Below, one piece after another: positions 1 through 6,837 of a stretch of DNA of 11,083 bases (its first letter is position 1; every line of letters starts with the position of its first letter). The stretch is taken from contig NZ_CALTWS010000080.1 in assembly GCF_943913055.1 (NCBI RefSeq), forward strand, positions 1 to 11,083. The letters run 5' to 3'. The notes under the pieces are model-generated. The model made no database searches. It worked only from the letters and a program-made list of their open reading frames with translations, and was not told the origin of the DNA. This DNA comes from an uncultured Brevundimonas sp. Lineage in GTDB: Bacteria; Pseudomonadota; Alphaproteobacteria; Caulobacterales; Caulobacteraceae. Position numbers and translations under genes: made by a program.

Positions 1-17
1 TCCATCCCCATCGGTCT

Positions 18-44
18 CCGGGCGACAGCCCGGCGCTCCGCCGG
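18..44. repeat. Two overlapping perfect hairpins
   Basis: Two six-base-pair stems share bases. CCGGGC (18-23) pairs with GCCCGG (28-33) around a GACA loop, and CCGGCG (30-35) pairs with CGCCGG (39-44) around CTC. They cannot both form fully, so they are alternative folds. There is no T-tract on either strand, so a classical intrinsic terminator is not supported. They lie about 100 bp downstream of the stop of the minus-strand operon and may be part of its 3' end. Chance hairpins are common in GC-rich DNA. Confidence 0.4.
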
Positions 45-64
45 CCCATCCCACCCTCAACCGG

Positions 65-80
65 CTGCGGGTTTCCGCAG
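65..80. repeat. Perfect 6-bp hairpin
   Basis: CTGCGG (65-70) and CCGCAG (75-80) form a perfect stem with a four-base loop. On the minus strand it lies about 55 nt past the stop codon of the last operon gene. It is not followed by a run of T, so it could be a weak or Rho-assisted 3' end or an RNA-stabilising stem, but a canonical terminator is not shown. Confidence 0.4.
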
Positions 81-99
81 GCGGGGATCAGACGTGCCC

Positions 100-135
100 G
101 GTCTTTGACATTGAAGGTTCGCGGTCGCGAAGACC
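100..135. repeat. Nested inverted repeats after the operon stop
   Basis: GGTCTT (100-105) can pair with AAGACC (130-135). Inside this pair TTCGCG (118-123) and CGCGAA (126-131) form a second inverted repeat with only GT between them, and the two pairings compete for bases 130-131. The structure abuts the stop codon at 136-138 of the minus-strand operon, which is where a 3'-end hairpin would be expected. A T-rich tail is missing, so a terminator role is only a guess. Confidence 0.35.
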
Positions 136-1017
136 TCAGGCCCCGCGCAGCCGCCCGCGTTTCTCGAGACGGATGGTGTCGCCGTCGAAGCGGATCCAGG
201 CGGGCTCCATGAGCTGAAGCACATTGCCCGGCTCGACCTCGAAGGCGCGGCCGAAGACGGACTGGGCGCGGGTGCCGCCGCCGAACTGATACAGCTCGCC
301 CCACTGCTGAATCGGTCCGTCCGACGGCAGCAGCAGGCCCAGCGAGGGTCGGTCGTCCAGGGGGATGAACCAGAACGGACCTTCCTCGTCGCCGACGGTC
401 GGACGCAGCGTTTCGCCCGGGCCTGTGGTCACGAAGTCGGGGCCATAGGCGCGCTGGAACTCCGCCATGCCGCCCGCCCCGTCCAGCAGCCCCTGATAGG
501 CGACCAGCAGGGCCTTGAACTCGGGTGCCCGGCTGCGCTGGGCGATCAGCTCGGCGTCGGCGGTCGAAGCCGTGGCCGCCGGCGCGCACAAGGTTGAGGC
601 GCGGCTGGGCGTTGGGTCGAAGGCGGGGCGTGTTGCTGGTGTTGGAGCGACAGGTTTGCGCGCCGGTCGGGCCGGAGCCTGTTCAAAGAAGTCCTCCGCC
701 AAGTCGCCGGGGCCCCGCGTCTCGGCATGATCGGGGAAGGGCGCAAGGGGCTCATCGTCGTCGGCCGGCAGGCGCGGCATGGCCGTGTCGAGGCGACGGC
801 GCAGCTGGGCGACCTCGGCGGACAGCGTCTCGATTTGGCGCTGCTGACGGGACAGCAGCTGGTGCAGGGTCTCCAGCGTCACCGCTTCATGGGGCACGTC
901 GTCGGCCCTCGGCGAAGGCGCAGCCGCTTCGGATGGTGACCCGTCCGACGACTCATACTGCGGCTCCGCCCCCGGCTTCTTCTTGCCCCCCAGGCCCCAC
1001 AGGCGGTCCCCGACCAC
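136..1017 (-). CDS. Coiled-coil protein with C-terminal beta-rich domain, function unknown
   Basis: A 293-residue soluble protein that I do not recognise as a named family. There is no signal peptide or membrane segment. Residues 1-45 are polar and low in complexity. Residues 46-77 (LETLHQLLSRQQRQIETLSA and onward) have clear heptad spacing and should form a coiled coil. Residues 80-155 are a Pro/Ala/Asp-rich linker. Residues 158-293 look like a folded, beta-rich domain (for example FWFIPLDDRPSLGLLLP) and are probably the functional part. The start is GTG, two bases after the stop of the 1190-residue ATPase gene, with AGGGA about nine bases upstream, so translation is probably coupled. As last gene of the operon, with a coiled coil and linker, an adaptor or oligomerisation role beside the ATPase is plausible but is inference. 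The frame and reality of the gene are well supported by position; the function is not. Confidence 0.8.
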   Translation of the reverse strand: MVGDRLWGLGGKKKPGAEPQYESSDGSPSEAAAPSPRADDVPHEAVTLETLHQLLSRQQRQIETLSAEVAQLRRRLDTAMPRLPADDDEPLAPFPDHAETRGPGDLAEDFFEQAPARPARKPVAPTPATRPAFDPTPSRASTLCAPAATASTADAELIAQRSRAPEFKALLVAYQGLLDGAGGMAEFQRAYGPDFVTTGPGETLRPTVGDEEGPFWFIPLDDRPSLGLLLPSDGPIQQWGELYQFGGGTRAQSVFGRAFEVEPGNVLQLMEPAWIRFDGDTIRLEKRGRLRGA

Positions 1018-1019
1018 GA

Positions 1020-4000
1020 TCAGATATCCCTGACGACGATGCGGCGGTCGCGCTCGATCAGGGGCAGGGCCATGATCGACACCAGTTCGCGCAGGGCCGT
1101 GATGAAGGGCGGCTCGAACGGCTGGGCGTCCTCATCGGTGAAGGCATCGGCGTCCAGATCGTGAAGCGAATCCGACAGGTTCTGGCGCACCTTGGCACGG
1201 ATATCGTTCAGGGCCCCGCGCTGCTCGATATCGATATTGATGTCGGTCAGCTTGCGCAGGGCGATCAGGAAGCGGCTCAGGTGGGCCAGTTCGATCCGGT
1301 CGACCTCGGTCGCGCTTTGCAGGGCGGTCAGGGGCGCGGTCGCCAAGGCTTGCGTCTCCACGCCCCCGACCATGACGTCGATGTCTTCACCCAGCACGGC
1401 CAGACGGCTTTCGCCGCCCGTCGGGTCCTCGCGGCGGTCGACCAGCAGGCCTTGCGCCACCTCATGCTTGGCCTCGTGCGGGCCGGAGAAGCGGAACTGG
1501 ATCGCGACATCGGCCGGATTGTATTCCGCTGCCGCGATGGTTAAGCGCACCAGCTGGGTCAGCTCGTCGTCGGAACCTCCCGTGTGGAACTGCCGGAACA
1601 GGGTCGAGCCGCGCCCGGCGAAGGCGACGGTCAACCGGTCCAGATCGGCCCGGCGAAGGCCCGAGTTCGGATCGGCCACCAGCTGCCCCAGCACAAGGCC
1701 GACGTAGTACATCAACCCGCCCAGGGCGACGGAAGCGACCTGTTGCAGGCCCAGACCCGCAGGCTCGGACGCCAGCAGGCCGAAGTTGTCGGCGAACCGT
1801 TGGGCGAAGGCCGGCTTGTTGACATACAGCTCGACGAAATCGCGCCGACCGTCGGCGCTGAGCGGATCGCCCTCGCTGAGGCCGGTCGAGACCTCGCTCA
1901 TGTCGATCTTGCGCAGCACGTCGGGATTGTTGGCCAGATAGGCGGTGAAGAAGTCTCCGCCCGCGACCTTGAACGAGTTGCGCCAGAACGGCTTGCCGTC
2001 CCGCCACAGGGCAATGTCCGTCGTGCCGCCGCCGATGTCGAGCACCAGCATCAGCTTCTCGGCCCCTTGTGTGACGAAGACGTGGGCGGCAGCGGCCCCC
2101 TCGGTCTTGCGCAGGAAGGTCGGGCGGCCGTTGGCGGTCGTGTCGCCAGGCGGGCCGAACAGAGCCGACCAGTTGCGGCGCAGCTCGTTCTCCAGCTGGC
2201 GATGCTGCGAGGGCTTGAACGCCTGCGGATAGGAGAAGCGCCAGTCGATGGCCAGCGGATCGGTGCCTTCGGCGACCAGTTCGGCGGCCGACATCATCAT
2301 GATCTGGCGCAGGAAATGGGTGGCCAGGGCGCGCTCGGACTGGGTCTCGCCCCACTTCAGCCGGAACTTCAGCAGCCCCGCGCCGGTCCATTCGCGGAAG
2401 ATGTTGTCTGACAGGCCCAGATCGGCCTGACGCGCGATGAAGCCGTCGAAGTTCGGGACGAAGAAGACGTTGTCGGCAAAGCCGTGCTGATGCATCCGCC
2501 CCTCACGGACGCGGGCCTGGAGCTCGGGCGGCAGGGCCGGGCGGAACTCGCGCAGCTTGGCGACGGTGGGGAAGGGCGTCTCGTGCTTCTGCAACGGGAA
2601 GAAGCCCAGATATTGCCCGACCAGTTCTTCGCGCCGCCGCGCCTGTTTGGCGCGCACGCCGAAGGGAAAGACGATCCGGTCCTGGAAGGCCAGTCGCTCG
2701 CGCAGGCCGTTCCGCTCGGTATAGACAACGGTATTGGTGGTGCCGAAATCGACCGCCACCTTGGCCTCCAGCGCCGAGGACCGGGTCTGGGCGAACCGGA
2801 CCAGCGCCATGCCGGCGGGCACGAAGTCTCCAGTGGCCGTCTTGCGGGCAAAGAAGACGGCGTCGGCACCGCCCGGCAGATGATGAAGCTCGGCTACGCC
2901 CTGATCGGTCGCGGTAAAGCCGATGCGCTCGACCAGAACCTCCTGTTGGCCACCCACCGTCGTGCCGCGCACGGTCGAGATGCGCTCGGGCTGAAGCGCC
3001 GAGGCGGGCGGGACGAAGCCGAACAGGTCGTCGATCGCCAGGGTCGACGAGTCCGACCACAGCCGGATGCGACGGGCGCGGTCGGACATGTCCAGCGAGG
3101 CCCCGCGCACCTGACTGGCCATGACCTCGGCGGTGACGGCGAACCGGGGCCGCATGTAGTAGTTGATGCTGGCGGTGAAGTGCAGGAAGGTCCAGCGCCA
3201 GCCGGGGGCCTGGAAATTGGGCCAGAAGGCCAGGTCGTCCGGAACCTGAAGCACCTGTTTGCTCTGGTCCGCGCGGGGCAGGTCGCGGCGCACGGCGTGC
3301 GGACGACCAGATTGCAGACGCAGCCGCAGGCGGACCACAGCGTCGCCGGAGCTCGGCGACATGTCCAGTGCCTCGGCCAGCCCCTGATCGGGCACCAGCA
3401 TCAGGGCCAGCGGCGACAGGGGCAGCAGGGCCGACTGGAAGGCCGCAGGGTGCGCCTCGTTGATCGTCTGGCTGTCCAGGGTGATCAGGCTGTCGGTGAA
3501 CAGGTCGGACGGCCGGATGACCAGCCAGCCCTCGGCCTCGGCTTCCTGCCTGATGATGTCGAAGGTGGCGGGCCGCATGGCGTCGGCCAGGCTGTGCCGA
3601 CCCCAGACGGAGATGGACTCCGGGCGCTTGCCCAAGGTCTCGGCCAGATCCGGATCGACCAGGATCGCACCCTTGAACAGGCTGCGAGCGGGCGGCGACA
3701 GTTCGATGGCGGCGTCGGCCTCGGTCGGGGGCACGCTGGTGCCGTCGAACTGCCAGGTCGCGCCCAGAACCTGGGCATGCAGGGCACTGGGCCAGGCCAG
3801 ATCAATGGTGGCAGGGTTCAGGCCGCGCACCTCGGGTGCGGCCTTTGCATTGGCGGCCCGATGAAAGGCTTCCAGAGCCTGGGCCAGACCGCCACGCAGT
3901 CGCGGCTCGATATCATCGCGGGCGCTGAGCCGCGTCCACATCTGGCGGATATAGTCGGCCAGGATACGGAACTGGCGCTCCGACAGGGCCGCGTCGATCG

Positions 4001-4592
4001 GGTCCGACAGGCCCTCCTTCAGCCACGGCACATCGGGACAGCGCACCTGCTCCGACGCGCGCCCGGCGGCGACCAGCGCCGTCGGGGTCAGGAAGCCCAG
4101 CGGGCGACCGGGCCCGAAGGCGAAGGCACCGGATCCGCCGCGCTCCTGGATCATCAGGGCGACCGGGCGTTTCCAGCTCAGTTCCGGCACGAGAACCCGC
4201 GCGGGCTCCAAGTCCAGCAAGGTGCGGGCGAACAGGCTGTTGCGGCGGCTGCCGTCCAGATCAACCGGCTGGGCCGTCAGCGTATAGGCCGCGCTGAACT
4301 CCGGCATCAGTGCGATGGTCGCGATCAGGGCGCGCCACTGCGGCAGGACGGTCGTGTGAAGCGGATGCGAGGCATCGAACAGGGCGCGGTCGAAGACCAG
4401 CATCTGGGCCCAGGGGTCCGGGATGCTCTTCACGTCGCTGCGTTCAGCCTGTTTCTCGCCGATGAACAGGGCGTCGGCCAGCTTGTCGAGGTGGTCGATC
4501 GGGGTCCAGGCCCCGGCCTTCTTGGCCTCGGCCAGGGGTCCGTCAGTGATGATCGGCGGCAGGTTGTAGGTATACAGTCCGCTGTGACGCAT
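1020..4592 (-). CDS. Large protein with C-terminal actin/Hsp70-like ATPase domain
   Basis: A cytoplasmic protein of 1190 residues. The ASKHA (actin/Hsp70/sugar kinase) ATP site lies in the C-terminal half. Phosphate-1 is VDFGTTNT (614-621), followed by an Hsp70-like DWRFSYPQAF strand. Phosphate-2 is DIGGGTTD (852-859). An adenosine-type motif, AFAGRGS, ends at about residue 996. DnaK-type proteins have the phosphate-1 loop at the very N-terminus and a substrate-binding domain behind it. Here about 613 residues of unrecognised sequence precede the ATPase and no DnaK-like substrate domain follows. The annotated start is the ATG at 4592, because GAGGA sits six bases upstream and the codon lies one base after the preceding stop. 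A 25-codon longer reading (from 4667) would overlap the tubulin-like gene and has nothing to recommend it. The large size and context loosely recall SrfB-type virulence-associated Hsp70-like proteins, but I cannot show that relation. Partner and substrate are unknown. Confidence 0.85.
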   Translation of the reverse strand: MRHSGLYTYNLPPIITDGPLAEAKKAGAWTPIDHLDKLADALFIGEKQAERSDVKSIPDPWAQMLVFDRALFDASHPLHTTVLPQWRALIATIALMPEFSAAYTLTAQPVDLDGSRRNSLFARTLLDLEPARVLVPELSWKRPVALMIQERGGSGAFAFGPGRPLGFLTPTALVAAGRASEQVRCPDVPWLKEGLSDPIDAALSERQFRILADYIRQMWTRLSARDDIEPRLRGGLAQALEAFHRAANAKAAPEVRGLNPATIDLAWPSALHAQVLGATWQFDGTSVPPTEADAAIELSPPARSLFKGAILVDPDLAETLGKRPESISVWGRHSLADAMRPATFDIIRQEAEAEGWLVIRPSDLFTDSLITLDSQTINEAHPAAFQSALLPLSPLALMLVPDQGLAEALDMSPSSGDAVVRLRLRLQSGRPHAVRRDLPRADQSKQVLQVPDDLAFWPNFQAPGWRWTFLHFTASINYYMRPRFAVTAEVMASQVRGASLDMSDRARRIRLWSDSSTLAIDDLFGFVPPASALQPERISTVRGTTVGGQQEVLVERIGFTATDQGVAELHHLPGGADAVFFARKTATGDFVPAGMALVRFAQTRSSALEAKVAVDFGTTNTVVYTERNGLRERLAFQDRIVFPFGVRAKQARRREELVGQYLGFFPLQKHETPFPTVAKLREFRPALPPELQARVREGRMHQHGFADNVFFVPNFDGFIARQADLGLSDNIFREWTGAGLLKFRLKWGETQSERALATHFLRQIMMMSAAELVAEGTDPLAIDWRFSYPQAFKPSQHRQLENELRRNWSALFGPPGDTTANGRPTFLRKTEGAAAAHVFVTQGAEKLMLVLDIGGGTTDIALWRDGKPFWRNSFKVAGGDFFTAYLANNPDVLRKIDMSEVSTGLSEGDPLSADGRRDFVELYVNKPAFAQRFADNFGLLASEPAGLGLQQVASVALGGLMYYVGLVLGQLVADPNSGLRRADLDRLTVAFAGRGSTLFRQFHTGGSDDELTQLVRLTIAAAEYNPADVAIQFRFSGPHEAKHEVAQGLLVDRREDPTGGESRLAVLGEDIDVMVGGVETQALATAPLTALQSATEVDRIELAHLSRFLIALRKLTDINIDIEQRGALNDIRAKVRQNLSDSLHDLDADAFTDEDAQPFEPPFITALRELVSIMALPLIERDRRIVVRDI

Positions 4593-4593
4593 C

Positions 4594-6174
4594 TCAGGTC
4601 CTCGTCGCGGCGGGCGGTTGAACGTCGGCAAAGGCGTGCAGGGCCGAAACGAACCAGCCCAGGCCACGCTGATTGACTTCCGGGGCTGTCTCGTTCGTCA
4701 GCCGGCCCATCAGATCGGCAGCGGTCGGCGGGGCCTCGCCCGTCTCGCCCGGCATGACGATGCTGCCATAGGCGTCGTCATAGTCGGCCCCCTCGAAGGC
4801 GCGGGGCACCTGGACCGGCTGATTCGGTCGCTCGCCGGGGCGGATGAAGGCGTCCGTGTTCCACAGGCCGAACTTGATTCTTGCGCGGCGGGCGTGCAGC
4901 TCGATGCCCCCGGCCCAGCCCAGGACCCAGCGGCAATAGGCATCAAGCGCGGCGACCTCGGCCTCTGCCGGGGTGGCGTCGAACTTGATCGTGTCGATGC
5001 GCTGGCGGCGATACCAGGGATCGGTCCGGAACGCCTTGAAGAGGCCCGAGCGCGGGCGGCTGACCAGCGGACCCCAGTGCTTCCAAGCCACGGCGAAGCG
5101 TAGCAGCTGGCCCAGCTTGTGATAAGGCGCGTCCGGGTCATTGTCGGGAGAAGGCAGGTCGGCCCAGGTCAGGGCGTCGGCAGACGTGCGTGCGCTGGCC
5201 AGCACCTGACCGGAAACGCCCTTCAGATCGGCATTGAAGAACCGGCAGGCGGCGAGAGCTCCGAACAGCTCCGGAGCCAGCGGCGGGTTGGCCTGACCAT
5301 TGGCCCCGCGGCTGTGATAGCCCAGCGCGAACGGACGGTCCCAGCCGACCAGATACAGCTGATCGAAGATCGGCTCGTCCCGCAGCAGGTCGGAATAGTG
5401 TTTCAATGCGCTCTTGGACTGGAGCACCAGTTCCTCGGACAGGGCGACATTGTCACGCGAGGCATCGCCGTCGCGACCCGGTGGGTCGAAGTCGAAATAG
5501 GGCAGCATCAGCACGCCGCCGATGTGAACATTGGACGCGCCCTGCGGCAGGCGGCGTCGGATCAGTCGCGCCAGAGTGGGGAAGCCCGCTGCGCCCGTCC
5601 CACCGAACACCGAGCCGACCAGCAGGACGCGCACCTCTGTGGCACCCCGTGCGGCGTCCAGAGCGGTAGTGAGCTTGTCCCAGAACTCGATATCGTCCTC
5701 GATGCGCGAAGCCATGGCGGCGGCCCCGATGTGCGGACGGCCGCGATAGCCCTCGTCCAGCGGCAGGTCCTGCTCGGTGTCGGCGGCGCTGGTGCCCTGG
5801 GCAAACAGGCCGTCGAACAGCTGGCGTTCGCCGGAAGGCATGGACTCGCGGTCGAAGATGCGGGCCAGCGACGCCGCCTTGTCGGGATGCGGAGTCCAGA
5901 CTTCTTCAGCGGGCGAAAGCGACTGGATGTCAGTGGCGAACAGGGGACTGCCGCCCAGCACATGCGCGCCGCCCGTGCTGCGCCACAGGGCCCGGGCGCT
6001 GACGATGGTGGCCAGTAGCTGGGCCGTACGCCCGACGTTGCCGTTGGAACCGTCCTGATCGACCAGGCCGACCGTCAGATTGTCGCCCGCCAGGCCGGCG
6101 ACGGCGGCGTGAAGCGTCGACTCGACGACCTTGGCCCCGGTGCCCCCGACCCCGATCAGGATGTTGACGGCCAT
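4594..6174 (-). CDS. Tubulin/FtsZ-like NTP-binding protein
   Basis: A 526-residue cytoplasmic protein. It opens with a Rossmann-type beta strand and glycine loop (ILIGVGGTGAKV, 5-16), followed by LVDQDGSNGNVGR (37-49). Residues 181-201 contain VRVLLVGSVFGGTGAAGF, which matches the tubulin signature loop (GGTGSG-like) that contacts the nucleotide phosphates. This pair of glycine loops is typical of the bacterial tubulin-like (Tubulin_2-type) family, which is distinct from the cell-division FtsZ and longer than it. NADL (314-317) could correspond to the T7 catalytic loop, but the spacing is uncertain. The C-terminal 150 residues carry no motif I recognise. The start is an ATG that overlaps the previous stop by one base (TGATG), with AGGAG six bases upstream. 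It lies directly before the actin/Hsp70-like gene, so the two products are probably made together. The N-terminal segment also resembles an E1/ThiF nucleotide loop; the second GGTG motif makes tubulin-like the better call. Polymerisation is not shown. Confidence 0.85.
   Translation of the reverse strand: MAVNILIGVGGTGAKVVESTLHAAVAGLAGDNLTVGLVDQDGSNGNVGRTAQLLATIVSARALWRSTGGAHVLGGSPLFATDIQSLSPAEEVWTPHPDKAASLARIFDRESMPSGERQLFDGLFAQGTSAADTEQDLPLDEGYRGRPHIGAAAMASRIEDDIEFWDKLTTALDAARGATEVRVLLVGSVFGGTGAAGFPTLARLIRRRLPQGASNVHIGGVLMLPYFDFDPPGRDGDASRDNVALSEELVLQSKSALKHYSDLLRDEPIFDQLYLVGWDRPFALGYHSRGANGQANPPLAPELFGALAACRFFNADLKGVSGQVLASARTSADALTWADLPSPDNDPDAPYHKLGQLLRFAVAWKHWGPLVSRPRSGLFKAFRTDPWYRRQRIDTIKFDATPAEAEVAALDAYCRWVLGWAGGIELHARRARIKFGLWNTDAFIRPGERPNQPVQVPRAFEGADYDDAYGSIVMPGETGEAPPTAADLMGRLTNETAPEVNQRGLGWFVSALHAFADVQPPAATRT
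4599..4603 (-). promoter_or_regulatory. Shine-Dalgarno site deciding the ATPase start
   Basis: GAGGA on the minus strand lies six bases before the ATG at 4592-4590, inside the last codons of the tubulin-like gene. It favours this start over the upstream in-frame ATG at 4667 and indicates coupled translation of the two cytoskeletal-type NTPase genes. Confidence 0.7.
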
Positions 6175-6803
6175 CAGCGGCTCCTGCCGATCGGAATGAG
6201 AACGGTCGCCATCGGCACCGAAGCGCGGAGCACGGCGGGCGCAGCCAGGGCGGTAGAGATATAGTAGCTGAGCCAGGTCAGGACGATGCCCCCCGCGATG
6301 AAGCCGCCTGTCGCCGTGGCCGTGGCCTCAGCCGCCGGGCCCTGTCGGTTGAAGGTCAGCCACAGCAGGATGGCCGCCGCGACCGTGACGACCAGATAGC
6401 CGACCAGCCAGACGCCCTGCGCTGTGCGCTGGGTCTCGGGGCGGCCGACCTTCGACACCTGGCTCCAGGCCAGCAAGGTCCAGCCCAGGGCGACAGCGGT
6501 GGTGATGATCATCAGCTTCATGAAGCCATCGACCAGGCCGTCGGCCGCACGCTTGCGCTGGGTCTCCATCTGGTTGCCCAGGGCATTGGTGGTGACAGTG
6601 CCGCCACCGTCCAGGGCTCCGTCGAGGGCGGCGTCCAGCGCATTGCCCTGATCGACGGTCACGGGCGCTGCCGTGGTCATCGGAGCGGGTTCGAGAAAGC
6701 GGGTGCTTGACGTCTGCCAGGTCAACAGCCCCCAGCCGAGGGCGAAGACGACGACGCCCGTGACCAGCACGACGGCGAGGGCCTGAAGCCAGTTGCGGGT
6801 CAT
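6174..6803 (-). CDS. Four-helix inner-membrane protein
   Basis: A 209-residue membrane protein of no recognised family. Hydrophobic segments lie at about residues 7-29, 94-114, 129-151 and 165-188. Between the first two is a 64-residue polar stretch with a DAALDGALDGGG repeat-like run; from the basic N-terminus (MTRNW) it is predicted to be outside the cytoplasm. The loop between helices 2 and 3 (SQVSKVGRPETQR) is basic and therefore probably cytoplasmic, giving both termini inside. The start is ATG with GGAG six bases upstream, and the stop overlaps the start of the tubulin-like gene by one base. Sitting between an exported lipoprotein and cytoplasmic NTPases, it is a natural candidate for the membrane anchor or transducer of the module, but this is inferred only from context and topology. 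Confidence 0.85.
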   Translation of the reverse strand: MTRNWLQALAVVLVTGVVVFALGWGLLTWQTSSTRFLEPAPMTTAAPVTVDQGNALDAALDGALDGGGTVTTNALGNQMETQRKRAADGLVDGFMKLMIITTAVALGWTLLAWSQVSKVGRPETQRTAQGVWLVGYLVVTVAAAILLWLTFNRQGPAAEATATATGGFIAGGIVLTWLSYYISTALAAPAVLRASVPMATVLIPIGRSR

Positions 6804-6837
6804 CGAGAACTCCAGAAGGGGGCAGGCATCGAAGGTG

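Noticed and set aside
525..1544. A 339-codon plus-strand frame crossing the end of the ATPase gene and the coiled-coil gene
   Set aside because: It is antisense to two coupled genes and its product is compositionally biased with no recognisable domain.
2484..4676. A 730-codon plus-strand open frame antisense to the ATPase gene
   Set aside because: Its translation is Gly/Gln/Arg/Ala-rich with no motif, and it lies exactly opposite a gene with clear ATPase motifs. Long antisense frames are expected in GC-rich coding DNA.
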